Below are positions 36,697 to 44,520 of a stretch of DNA of 64,000 nucleotides, one piece after another (position 1 is the first letter of the stretch; every line of letters begins with the position of its first letter). The notes under the pieces are model-generated. The model saw nothing but the letters and a program-made list of their open reading frames with translations, was not told where the DNA came from and made no database searches. The stretch is taken from positions 1 to 64,000 of IMG/VR virus record IMGVR_UViG_3300035201_000245; one strand, 5' to 3'. The position numbers and the translations under genes are program-made. Source of the DNA: a virus.

Positions 36697-38283
36697 TTAT
36701 CTTCTTATCCCCAATGTCTGCTCTTTTGGTTTACCACCCCAAGCAATAGCACTAAAAGATGGAACACCACTTCCAGTTCCAGGTGGAGCTCCAGTTACTC
36801 CTCCTGAACCAGAACCTGCTTCTGTAGGAACTAACTGAATAGATTGAGCAGTCATAACTGGAGTACCTGGAGGTGCTATATTATCATTAGTACCAGACGG
36901 TTGAACTGATCCACCACCAGCAAAATGTTTCTCAACACCACTCCCACCACTATGATAATGATGCTCAACAGGTACATTAGTTCCACCAGCAGCAGCATTC
37001 ATAGAAGCAAAAGTATTAGCACCAAAAGTATTCACAGCACTCTTACTCATCACAAATTCACCTGCAGTTAACTTCGCAGGAACTTTATCTACTCCACCTC
37101 TTCCTGTTACCTTACCACCTTTTGCAAATGGTTTACGATATTCTTTTCCTTCATATGGAAGCATTGTTTGAGTTGGTTTAACTTCAACATTATTATTTGT
37201 ATCTCCACTATAACTATTCTTATTCAGAACTAATCCACCACCATTAAATGCAGATCCACCACCACTACTATTACTACTACCTGATGGTCTATTAGTTCCA
37301 CCAGCTGCAGCATTCATACCAGCAAGAGTATCAGAACCATACTGTTGAACTGCACCCTTACTCATTACAAATTCACCTGCAGTTAATTGTGCAGGAACTT
37401 TATCTACTCCACCAGGTCCTTTTACTAATCCACCTTCATTGAACATCTGCAAAGGTTCTTCCTGATCCCGCTGTGTTGGTGGTTGTTCCTCTGGTGGAGT
37501 AACATCTGGTTGTTCAGAATCTTGTTCAGCCTCGTTTATCAGATTATCTACATCTATATCTTCACCTAGAGTCTCAAGATTATTCAGATCCGAATCACCT
37601 TCAGCAATAACTTCAGCAGTATCTTTATTCAATCCAAAAATAGATTTAACTGCAGCAATAATCTTAGTTACAGCCCATGTTCCCAATACAATTATCCCTA
37701 AAATAACTCCACCTGGTCCCAATAAAGCTGGAAAAAATGCTATCAAACCAGCAAGTAAAACAGGCCACCAATCTTTAAAGAATCTAATTAAAGTTGTAAC
37801 TTTTTTCGAATTATTCTTATCTTGGAACCAATCAAAGAATTTCATTACTCCTGCACCAAGAAGAAAAACTCCTATAAACTTTAGTATCCTATCAAAAAGA
37901 TTTTTTACAGGTGCTATTGCCTTCATTGCTACTTTCTTAACACCACCACCCATCTTTTCTAAGAAATTTTCTCTCTTCTTTCTACCTTTCTGTTCTGTAG
38001 ATATTCTTTCATCTTCTACCTTATCCTTTTCAAATTTATTCTGATCTTCAACTGTTTCAGAAATACTCTCAACAGATGCAGCAATACCTGATATAGTATC
38101 ACCAACCTTATTCTTACCATCAGATTGCTGACGCATCTTCAGGATATTTTTCAATATAGTTATCTTCCTCTCATTAGTTTCAACTCTCTTCTCTAACTTA
38201 TTACCTGCAGCAAAAGATGCACCCATAAATTTGGATGGATCTATCCCTCTTCTAGTTGGTGCTGCTTGTTCTTCTTCAGGCAT
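36697..38283 (-). CDS. Tape-measure-like tail protein with duplicated GEFVMS module
   Basis: A 528-residue protein. It shares with the 685-residue neighbour a coiled N-terminus followed by NLFDRILKFIGVFLLGAGVMKFFDWFQ, then two further hydrophobic segments to residue 215. Two copies of a module of about 45 residues (GGVDKVPAxLTAGEFVMSKxAV...MNAAAGGTN) lie at about 285-335 and 395-445. This VPAxLTxGEFVMS motif is typical of phage tape-measure C-termini. It overlaps gp51 by 8 bases, the usual order of chaperone then tape measure. Confidence 0.65.
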   Translation of the reverse strand: MPEEEQAAPTRRGIDPSKFMGASFAAGNKLEKRVETNERKITILKNILKMRQQSDGKNKVGDTISGIAASVESISETVEDQNKFEKDKVEDERISTEQKGRKKRENFLEKMGGGVKKVAMKAIAPVKNLFDRILKFIGVFLLGAGVMKFFDWFQDKNNSKKVTTLIRFFKDWWPVLLAGLIAFFPALLGPGGVILGIIVLGTWAVTKIIAAVKSIFGLNKDTAEVIAEGDSDLNNLETLGEDIDVDNLINEAEQDSEQPDVTPPEEQPPTQRDQEEPLQMFNEGGLVKGPGGVDKVPAQLTAGEFVMSKGAVQQYGSDTLAGMNAAAGGTNRPSGSSNSSGGGSAFNGGGLVLNKNSYSGDTNNNVEVKPTQTMLPYEGKEYRKPFAKGGKVTGRGGVDKVPAKLTAGEFVMSKSAVNTFGANTFASMNAAAGGTNVPVEHHYHSGGSGVEKHFAGGGSVQPSGTNDNIAPPGTPVMTAQSIQLVPTEAGSGSGGVTGAPPGTGSGVPSFSAIAWGGKPKEQTLGIRR

Positions 38284-38458
38284 TATTTTTTTGTTGTTGT
38301 TGTTTCAACTTCTCTTCTTCGAGATGTTGTTTTAATAATCCAACATAAATGTCTCGTTCCCAAGGCATCCAATTTTCAATCTCTGTTAAGCTATATTTAT
38401 GGTACTGCATCAAAGCAAAATTAAGCCTGAAATAAGATTCCAGGTTCATGTATACCAT
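38276..38458 (-). CDS. 51: gp51-like tail assembly/baseplate hub chaperone extension
   Basis: A 60-residue reading frame (LNFALMQYHKYSLTEIENWMPWERDIYVGLL, then Gln-rich). The pattern of an aromatic helix followed by WMPWERDIY is the T4 gp51/siphophage gpT type. Its frame is -1 relative to gp26 and remains open back to a T TTT TTC heptamer just before the gp26 stop. It is probably made mainly as a gp26-gp51 fusion of about 301 residues, although its own ATG at 38458 could also be used. Role: chaperone for the following tape-measure proteins, inferred. Confidence 0.65.
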   Translation of the reverse strand: MVYMNLESYFRLNFALMQYHKYSLTEIENWMPWERDIYVGLLKQHLEEEKLKQQQQKNNA

Positions 38459-38460
38459 AG

Positions 38461-39180
38461 CTACGCGAAAAAAGACGCTAAGCCCTCCAATACCACTTCA
38501 CTTTCAACTTTTGTATTAGGATTAGTTACCTTCACTGTATGAGATAACTTAGGCATTGTTGTAAAGAAACTTTCAATCTCCTTAAACTGTGCCGAATTCA
38601 TTGACTCAAGAAAGTCATTCATTTCTTTCTTGGTACAATCAGATGAAGTCCAAACCTCTTCCTCATTATAAATTTTATCAATACAAGATGCAATCAATTC
38701 AAATGACTGCTGCATCTGATTCTTTTCATCAAACTCAAAGTTATTCTTAATAAACTCATTCAAAGATGGATACTTCATCTCCATCATTAAACTTTTATCT
38801 AACTGAATCTTATTACTATGTTCCTCAGTTTTCTGAACATGAATATCATCAAGATCAATAGTTATAGGAACTTGGGTCTTCTCATCATCAGGACAAATAA
38901 TATTAACTTCTAGTTCTTCTCCAACAGATTTACCCCTGATATGTAAGAACAAAAATTCAATATCAAATGTTGGTAATGTTTCTACTTTAATTCCCTTTGT
39001 AAGAACACAAGCTTTGATGACTGCTTTAATAGCATTCGTTATTTGTTTTGTATCTTCACTCTCTAAAGCAAGTACAAGTAATTTTTCTTCTTTAACTAGG
39101 AAAGGTCTGTATGTAATTGTCTTTCCTGTTGATGGCAACTCAAGTTCATAAGTTGGCGTAGCAATCTTTGGTAAAGGCAT
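38461..39180 (-). CDS. 26: gp26 baseplate hub/tail assembly chaperone
   Basis: A 239-residue protein matching the T4 gp26 baseplate family: YELELPSTGKTITYRPFLVKEEKLLVLALES, ITNAIKAVIKACV, LPTFDIEFLFLHIRGKSVG and a helical C-terminal half (FELIASCIDKIYN, MNDFLESMNSAQFKEIESFF). It acts in hub assembly. The final codons TCT TTT TTC GCG TAG include a canonical slippery heptamer, and the -1 frame continues into gp51. Confidence 0.85.
   Translation of the reverse strand: MPLPKIATPTYELELPSTGKTITYRPFLVKEEKLLVLALESEDTKQITNAIKAVIKACVLTKGIKVETLPTFDIEFLFLHIRGKSVGEELEVNIICPDDEKTQVPITIDLDDIHVQKTEEHSNKIQLDKSLMMEMKYPSLNEFIKNNFEFDEKNQMQQSFELIASCIDKIYNEEEVWTSSDCTKKEMNDFLESMNSAQFKEIESFFTTMPKLSHTVKVTNPNTKVESEVVLEGLASFFA
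38467..38473 (-). other. Predicted programmed -1 frameshift site T TTT TTC
   Basis: On the minus strand the heptamer T TTT TTC fits the X XXY YYZ rule in the gp26 frame, two codons before the TAG at 38461. After a -1 slip translation continues CGC GTA GCT ATG, straight into the gp51 frame. This matches the conserved overlapping-chaperone arrangement of tailed phages (lambda G/GT type). Confidence 0.6.
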
Positions 39181-39211
39181 AATGTTTTATAACAAGTCGT
39201 ATATGTATATA

Positions 39212-40045
39212 TCAGCTCAGTAGAGACTCTGTAAGACCACCAGCAAAATCACCAAGCCATCTGTTACCAGTAAGACTAGTGACTGCTCTATCAGCCAATG
39301 CTCCACCAAACTGAGAGATATTAAACCCTGCTTGACCTATAGGATTTAATATTGGGTCAGATGAATCTGAATTACCAGCAGTTGTAATGTACCTAGAATA
39401 AGTAAATGAAACAGTACACTTTAAAAGTGATGATGAATCATATGTCACAGGCATTGAAGAAATTGCTAACGGATATGTATTAATAAAGGTATAGGTAAGA
39501 GGTATTGCTCTCCGAATTCTATCAGCACTACCTCTTTTTGCTTCTATATTCTTCTCAAACTTTGTAATCTCAAGGGATCCCTTATAATCATTAGGGAATC
39601 TCATACGATAATGAAAGTGTGGACTCCTATTATCCATCTTTTCATTACCAATAAACTGAATCCATGATTCAAAATATCTAATAGGTAAGTACTCTACTGC
39701 ATCACAATAGAATGTTAAGTCAATTCTATCATCAAATATTCTACGGTGAACATGTCTTTCTGTTACACCAGTATGATCATTAAGTAATTCAGTTGTTGCT
39801 AAGTTTGATCCCGGCAATGCTGTCTCACAACACATTAAATTTAACTTATCTCTCTTTTCATTAGGAAGACTACTTCCAACCTCCATGATCCCTTGCTTAC
39901 GAAGATAATCTCCAAAATCTGAAGTACCAAATGCACCTCTAGAAGGATCTCCAATCATCACTTGAAAGTGTGATGTGGTAGCTGGATTTAATAGTTTGGC
40001 CTTGACTTCTGAAAGAGACCTTGATCGTGGTCTTGGTGATGCCAT
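39212..40045 (-). CDS. 54: Baseplate tail-tube initiator gp54-like protein
   Basis: A 277-residue protein with the tail-tube fold pattern: HFQVMIGDPSRG near the N-terminus, CCETALPGSNLATTELLNDH, RRIFDDRIDLTFYCDAVEYLPIRYFESWIQFI and a strand-rich middle (ITKFEKN...YTFINTYPLAISSMPVTYDSSSLLKCTVSFTYSRY). T4 gp54 and gp48 are both tube-related; the gp48 gene is recognisable on the opposite strand at 40945, leaving this as gp54. T4 gp54 is about 320 residues. Confidence 0.7.
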   Translation of the reverse strand: MASPRPRSRSLSEVKAKLLNPATTSHFQVMIGDPSRGAFGTSDFGDYLRKQGIMEVGSSLPNEKRDKLNLMCCETALPGSNLATTELLNDHTGVTERHVHRRIFDDRIDLTFYCDAVEYLPIRYFESWIQFIGNEKMDNRSPHFHYRMRFPNDYKGSLEITKFEKNIEAKRGSADRIRRAIPLTYTFINTYPLAISSMPVTYDSSSLLKCTVSFTYSRYITTAGNSDSSDPILNPIGQAGFNISQFGGALADRAVTSLTGNRWLGDFAGGLTESLLS

Positions 40046-40046
40046 T

Positions 40047-40054
40047 TATAAATA
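40047..40054 (+). promoter_or_regulatory. T4-type late promoter TATAAATA, rightward
   Basis: A perfect TATAAATA overlaps the region just before the gp54 start and faces right, 34 bases before the ATG of gp4. It should drive the rightward late operon gp4, unknown, gp48, gp53. Confidence 0.7.
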
Positions 40055-40087
40055 CTATTTGACCTTATATATTATGTATGCAAGATA

Positions 40088-40531
40088 ATGGCAGAAAGTA
40101 TTAAGAGTCGGTACAAACCATTAAATCCACAGAAATATCAAGGCAATCCCAACAATATTATCTGTAGAAGTAGTTGGGAAAGAAAGTTTTGTCAGTGGGC
40201 TGATAGAAAAGATAGTGTAATCTCTTGGGCATCAGAAGAAATTACTATACCATACGTTTCTCCTAAAGATAATAAAGTGCATCGTTACTATCCAGACTTT
40301 CTTATTAAAATAAAAGAAACTAACAATAGAATTAAAACATATGTGGTTGAAGTCAAACCAAAGAAACAAACACTACCACCTAAACCAAGAAAGAAAGTGA
40401 CCAAATCATACATCTATGAGTGTCAAACCTATGCTGTAAATCAAGCGAAGTGGAAAGCAGCATCAGAATTCTGTAAGGATAATCGTATTGAATTTAAAAT
40501 CATAACAGAACAAGAATTAGGTATCAGATAA
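40088..40531 (+). CDS. 4: Head completion protein gp4 (nuclease-like fold)
   Basis: A 147-residue protein matching T4 gp4 (head completion; about 150 residues in T4). It contains CRSSWERKFCQWADR, WASEEITIPY, and a PD-(D/E)xK-like set P69-D70 with E88-V-K90 (YYPDFLI, VVEVKPKK), as in TnsA/endonuclease-like folds. It completes filled heads before tail joining. First gene of the rightward late operon; it overlaps the next gene by one base (TAATG). Confidence 0.85.
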   Translation: MAESIKSRYKPLNPQKYQGNPNNIICRSSWERKFCQWADRKDSVISWASEEITIPYVSPKDNKVHRYYPDFLIKIKETNNRIKTYVVEVKPKKQTLPPKPRKKVTKSYIYECQTYAVNQAKWKAASEFCKDNRIEFKIITEQELGIR

Positions 40532-40932
40532 TGACATACTCTCCTGGTAAAGAATTCGTATTTGATGAAAAATTTGATCAAAATGAAAATAGAATTATAG
40601 GAAATGATATAAACCTCAGAACCAACGACCCTGAAGATATGATGTTAGAAATTATGGAGTTATTAAATGATACTGTAACACCTATACCTGAAGTAGGTAA
40701 GTTCTATACCTTTGTATATAATGCTAAGACTCCTGGTTATCAATACGATCAGCACCCATTGATTGCTTGTACTTCATTAGAACAATGGGGTTTTAAAGGA
40801 CTTAATTTTCACTGGCAACAATCCAGAAACTACACCTGGAATGAACTGGCAGGTCAATTATATATTGTACAATGGAATGAACTTGATGACCTCATGGCCA
40901 TACCTTATGCAAAATTCATCCTAAATAAATAA
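40531..40932 (+). CDS. Conserved phage protein of unknown function in the gp4-gp48 operon
   Basis: A 133-residue protein. The C-terminal half contains VGKFYTFVYNAKTPGYQYDQ, HPLIACT and FKGLNFHWQQSRNYTWNEL; the pattern PLI..(10-20)..F.GLNFHW recurs in proteins of marine T4-like phages. No known T4 partner was recognised. Being between gp4 and gp48 suggests a head-completion or baseplate role. Confidence 0.65.
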   Translation: MTYSPGKEFVFDEKFDQNENRIIGNDINLRTNDPEDMMLEIMELLNDTVTPIPEVGKFYTFVYNAKTPGYQYDQHPLIACTSLEQWGFKGLNFHWQQSRNYTWNELAGQLYIVQWNELDDLMAIPYAKFILNK

Positions 40933-40944
40933 AAAGTCTTATAT

Positions 40945-42363
40945 ATGGCATCTGCGGCATCCCCTACCATTTATAGAACAACTACTAATACTGACGGTAC
41001 TAAAACAAGAACCGCCTATAGGGTTAATGTTGACTATTCTACAGATACTCAAGGTAAACCTAAACAATTTGAAGTTCAACTACAAAATGATCTTGTTGCA
41101 CAAGATGCTGGAGTAACTGGCGGTGGTATTAATGCATCTTGGACCACAGGTGCAAAGTTAAACGAGGGTAATATATGGTCTAGAATGTATAGAGATGAAG
41201 ATGATACAACTAAAGGATGGGTAACTCCTGATAATGGTTGGGAAGAATTAACAGATAGAAAAGGAACTTTTAATTCACAAGTTATGGATGCTGGTGCTGA
41301 TGCATTAGCAAAGCATTTTAATTCATCAAACTATGGTATGGACTTTGGATTTGCAACCAAAGCAGGTGCAAGACTTAATCTACAAAACGCTTTAGGTACA
41401 AATCAAGCTGGTACGGGTTCAGCACTAAGTGGTGATGGTGGTGCTAGAATGACCCCACGTTTAGAAGGTGCAGATTCAATTCCAGGCAATGCAAATACTC
41501 GCCCTAGTTACTCAAAAGAAATGCTGTATTATCCAGCAGCATTGAGAAATAATAAAGGTCAAGATAGATTAAAAATATCCGTCCTTAAATATGAGGCTAG
41601 AACAGCAGGTACAGGATTCACATTAGAAGATAGAAAAAGTTTTACAGAAAGAATTATTGGTACTTGTGTCTTACCTGTTCCTGGTGGAGTAGGAGATCAA
41701 AACTCAGTTAGTTGGGGTCCAGATAATATGGATCCAGCATCAATGGCAATAGCTGGTGCAACTTTTGACGCTCTCCAAGCAGAAAACCCTGCAGAAGCAG
41801 CAAAAAAATCAATAGAAGATATGAAAACAGGTCTAAGTGGAGCAACACAAGAGGTTAAAGCAGCATTAGCAGGAATACTTGCAAAGGAAGCAACTGGTGT
41901 TACTGGTAACATCCTAACAAGAAGAACTGGTGCAATTGTAAACCCAAATATGGAATTACTTTTTAATGCTCCAGCTCTAAGACCATTTTCATTTACCTAT
42001 AAATTAAGTCCTAGAAGTAGAGAAGAAAGTGTAATGGTGAGAAAGATAATTAGAATGTTTAAACAATCAATGGCAGTACAAAGATCACAAAGTCAACTCT
42101 TTTTAAAATCACCCAACACATATAAACTACAGTGGTTAACTGGATTTAGTAGACAAAAAGAACATGATTATCTACCAAGAATAAAAGAAGTTGCACTACA
42201 AACTTTCAATGTTAACTACACACCTGATGGTAACTATGCAACATATGAAGATACTTCTATGGTTTCTTATGAAATTCAGTTTGGGTTCTCAGAACTAGAA
42301 CCAATATACAATGATGATTATACTAAACTTGATAAAAATTCAGACGAATCTATAGGTTACTAA
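40945..42363 (+). CDS. 48: Baseplate tail-tube cap gp48
   Basis: A 472-residue protein recognised as the gp48 type by SKEMLYYPAALRNNKGQDRLKISVLKYE, IIGTCVLPVPGGVGDQNSVSWGPDNMDP and the C-terminal tube-like domain (MELLFNAPALRPFSFTYKLSPRSREESVMVRKIIRMFKQ, WLTGFSRQKEHDYLPRIKEVALQTFNVNYTPDG, SYEIQFGFSELEPIY). T4 gp48 is 364 residues; the extra length is in the N-terminal 170 residues. It caps the tube at the baseplate, next to gp54. Confidence 0.8.
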   Translation: MASAASPTIYRTTTNTDGTKTRTAYRVNVDYSTDTQGKPKQFEVQLQNDLVAQDAGVTGGGINASWTTGAKLNEGNIWSRMYRDEDDTTKGWVTPDNGWEELTDRKGTFNSQVMDAGADALAKHFNSSNYGMDFGFATKAGARLNLQNALGTNQAGTGSALSGDGGARMTPRLEGADSIPGNANTRPSYSKEMLYYPAALRNNKGQDRLKISVLKYEARTAGTGFTLEDRKSFTERIIGTCVLPVPGGVGDQNSVSWGPDNMDPASMAIAGATFDALQAENPAEAAKKSIEDMKTGLSGATQEVKAALAGILAKEATGVTGNILTRRTGAIVNPNMELLFNAPALRPFSFTYKLSPRSREESVMVRKIIRMFKQSMAVQRSQSQLFLKSPNTYKLQWLTGFSRQKEHDYLPRIKEVALQTFNVNYTPDGNYATYEDTSMVSYEIQFGFSELEPIYNDDYTKLDKNSDESIGY

Positions 42364-42364
42364 A

Positions 42365-43036
42365 ATGGCAAATCAATACTTTAGAAATCTTCCAGATATT
42401 GATTACGTTAATCGTACCAAAGACGGTCAATTTATTTCTAACTACACTCAAGTAAAGAACTTTTTTAAAAGAGGTAAATTAAGAGAAGATATCTTCCAAG
42501 ACTTAACTGTTTTTCAAAAATATAATGTCAAAGGCGATGATCGTCCAGATAATGTTGCGAATGAAATCTATCAAGATCCCCGTTTAGATTGGGTTGTTCT
42601 CCTATCTAATAATATTGTTAACGTCTACAACGAATGGCCATTATCTCAACAAGCATTTGATACTTATATATTAGATAAGTATGGTTCTGTTGAGAAATTA
42701 AATGAAGTACATCACTACGAATCAAATGAAGTTAAGGATACTCAAGAGGTTATATTGTTTCCTAGAGGAGTTCAAGTTAGTGTTGCACAAAGTATAAGTT
42801 ACTATGAACATATGACAGACGAATCAAAAACTGTTAACCCAATCTCAAGAGCAGTTACTAATTTACAATATGAAGAAGATATAAACAATAAAAAGAGACG
42901 TATATTTTTACTTAAACCATCATATCTAAGTGTTGTATTTGATGACCTAGAAGAAATGATGGCATATAAAGAAGGTTCCACTCAGTATGTGAATGGAACC
43001 TTGAAACGTGCAGATAATACTAGATTGTATAATTAA
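42365..43036 (+). CDS. 53: Baseplate wedge subunit gp53
   Basis: A 223-residue protein matching the gp53 family: YFRNLPDIDYVNR, VKNFFKRGKLREDIFQDL, DRPDNVANEIYQDPRLDWVVLLSNNIVNVYNEWPLS. The DNVAxxIYxDPxxxWVxLLxNNI stretch is a LysM-like segment typical of gp53. It joins the wedge to the hub. It ends convergently with gp32, overlapping by four bases, and its last codons carry a 9-bp inverted repeat (42972-43002) that may serve as the gp32 3' hairpin. Confidence 0.85.
   Translation: MANQYFRNLPDIDYVNRTKDGQFISNYTQVKNFFKRGKLREDIFQDLTVFQKYNVKGDDRPDNVANEIYQDPRLDWVVLLSNNIVNVYNEWPLSQQAFDTYILDKYGSVEKLNEVHHYESNEVKDTQEVILFPRGVQVSVAQSISYYEHMTDESKTVNPISRAVTNLQYEEDINNKKRRIFLLKPSYLSVVFDDLEEMMAYKEGSTQYVNGTLKRADNTRLYN
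42972..43002 (-). terminator. Candidate gp32 3' hairpin inside the gp53 coding region
   Basis: The perfect 9-bp inverted repeat AAGGTTCCA/TGGAACCTT has a 13-base loop. On the minus strand it lies about 30 bases past the gp32 stop and is followed by CTTTATAT. It may end or protect the gp32 mRNA. The U tract is weak, so a terminator call is tentative. Confidence 0.45.
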
Positions 43037-43929
43037 CTCTCTGCTAACTTTTGGAAGTAACTTAGAGCATCATCTTCATCCTCATCTTTAGAGGATACTG
43101 CTTGAGTCACTGTCCTTTCTGCTGTAGCATAAGAACCACGACCTTCACTCTCATCCTCTAGTTCCTCATCTACACGACGAGTAGCAGGACGACCTTGACC
43201 TAACACATACTTCAGACGTTTCTCAAGTTCATCATATGTCTTGAACTGATCTGGAGCAGTTACTGCTGTGAGTGAATACTCTTTCTTCCATAATGCTTCT
43301 AATGCATCATCATCGTCAAGAAGTGGTGATACTTTATCAAATTCTGAACTATCATAGTTCCAGAATCCTGCTACCTTCTTGATCTTCAACTTGAAGTTTG
43401 CACCTTGCCAGAAGTCAAAGGGATTGATTGCCTCTTCATCTTCAAACTCAGGTTGCATTGCTTCCATAACCTTATCAAAGATCTTCTTACCGTACTTAAA
43501 CAGAAATACTCCACCCTCATTCTGAGGATTAGTTGGATCCTTAACAACATAGATGTTGCTGTAGTAGGACAACTTACGCTTCTGCTTGCGAACAGTATCC
43601 TTATCTGCTTCATTACCACTGTTCCATAAGGTACGGTTGTAATCAGAGACAGGATCTTTGCCACCAGTTGTGGTCAAAGAGTTCTCTATGTACCACCCAC
43701 CAGGTCCTTGGAACGCATGGGAGTACAACTTTGCCCAGGGAATTTCTTCTCCATCTGGTGCAGGTAAGAATCGGACAACGGCATAACCGTTTCCTGTTTT
43801 ATCTAGTTCTGGTTTCCAGAGGCGGTCATCTCCACCTCCACCAGCATTATTTGTTTTCTCTACTTCTTTAACTAACTTAGCGGTCAACGAACCAAGCGAT
43901 GACTGCTTCTTTAGACTTGCGAAAGACAT
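43033..43929 (-). CDS. 32: Single-stranded DNA-binding protein gp32
   Basis: A 298-residue protein with the order of T4 gp32: basic N-terminal cooperativity region (MSFASLKKQSSLGSLTAKL), OB-fold core (DKTGNGYAVVRFLPAPDGEEIPWAKLYSHAFQGPGGWYIEN, SYYSNIYVVKDP, GVFLFKYGKKIFDKVMEAM, NPFDFWQGANFKLKIKKVAGFWNYDSSEF) and an acidic C-terminal tail. It coats ssDNA in replication and recombination. T4 gp32 binds zinc through one His and three Cys; this protein has no cysteine at all, so the zinc site is lost. It has its own sigma70-like promoter at 43976-44004. Confidence 0.9.
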   Translation of the reverse strand: MSFASLKKQSSLGSLTAKLVKEVEKTNNAGGGGDDRLWKPELDKTGNGYAVVRFLPAPDGEEIPWAKLYSHAFQGPGGWYIENSLTTTGGKDPVSDYNRTLWNSGNEADKDTVRKQKRKLSYYSNIYVVKDPTNPQNEGGVFLFKYGKKIFDKVMEAMQPEFEDEEAINPFDFWQGANFKLKIKKVAGFWNYDSSEFDKVSPLLDDDDALEALWKKEYSLTAVTAPDQFKTYDELEKRLKYVLGQGRPATRRVDEELEDESEGRGSYATAERTVTQAVSSKDEDEDDALSYFQKLAES

Positions 43930-43975
43930 TCGGATTACCTCGGATTAAATTGGATTTGGCTTGTGGTACTTTGTT

Positions 43976-44004
43976 ATTTTAGGATTAATTTTAGGAGATG
44001 TCAA
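43976..44004 (-). promoter_or_regulatory. Sigma70-like promoter of gp32, TTGACA-17-TAAAAT
   Basis: A perfect -35 TTGACA (43999-44004) lies inside the last codons of the DUF1825-like gene, with a 17-bp spacer and -10 TAAAAT (43976-43981). The predicted leader of about 40 nt is A/C-rich and without obvious structure; the ribosome site GAGG is flanked by a direct repeat TAATCCGA. Confidence 0.65.
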
Positions 44005-44323
44005 GCTGTTGTTTCATCATACCAATCATATCTGCCATCTGTCTCCAGATGATATTCATATCAACATTTTGAGGAAGACCCATCATTGCAGCAGACTCAG
44101 TGATTTCTTTTTTCATCCTCTTAGCTTCAGGATCCTCAGATAAACTCAACCTAGCGTACATAATTTTTTGTTTATCAATAAGTTTCTCCAAAAGTTCAAT
44201 ATGATATGCCTTATCAGCATTATTCATATAAGGAAATTTCATGACTTGCTCATAAATTTCCTCTTGAAGTTCTTGGATTTCGGCCATTTCTGACCGAACT
44301 ATATCTGAGTTAAAGAAACTCAT
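43991..44323 (-). CDS. DUF1825-like cyanobacterial-type protein
   Basis: A 110-residue all-helical protein. The start MSFFNSDIVRSEMAEIQELQEEIY, the central MNNADKAYHIELLEKLIDKQKIMYARLSLSEDPEAKRMK and the Met-rich C-terminus follow the plan of the cyanobacterial DUF1825 family. The function of that family is unknown. It lies between gp59 and gp32, so it is expressed with replication genes. Its C-terminal codons contain the -35 box of the gp32 promoter. Confidence 0.65.
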   Translation of the reverse strand: MSFFNSDIVRSEMAEIQELQEEIYEQVMKFPYMNNADKAYHIELLEKLIDKQKIMYARLSLSEDPEAKRMKKEITESAAMMGLPQNVDMNIIWRQMADMIGMMKQQLDIS

Positions 44324-44520
44324 TCGCCTCCTTCATTCTCCACTACTTCAACAGAACCTGTTTCAGCAGGTACTTCTTCCTTACTCTCTTCAATCTGCTC
44401 TAGTACATCAATTGCACCAAGCAGTTTCATACGAGTAACAGAAAGACTTTCATACTGTTCATTAACTGTTTTCAATTGTTCTTTTAAATTACCAAGAACT
44501 TCACTGTTTTCAAGAGCCAT
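44320..44520 (-). CDS. Small coiled-coil protein between gp59 and gp32
   Basis: A 66-residue protein, probably one long coiled coil (NSEVLGNLKEQLKTVNEQYESLSVTRMKLLGAIDVLEQIEES) with an acidic tail. It overlaps the next gene by four bases and the gp59 stop by 11. Prefoldin-like heptads are visible, but no family was assigned. It may act as an adaptor in the replication complex, judged only by position. Confidence 0.6.
   Translation of the reverse strand: MALENSEVLGNLKEQLKTVNEQYESLSVTRMKLLGAIDVLEQIEESKEEVPAETGSVEVVENEGGE

Noticed and set aside
38285-38320. A TTG trinucleotide run as a microsatellite of interest
   Set aside because: It simply encodes the Gln stretch at the end of gp51 and is short.
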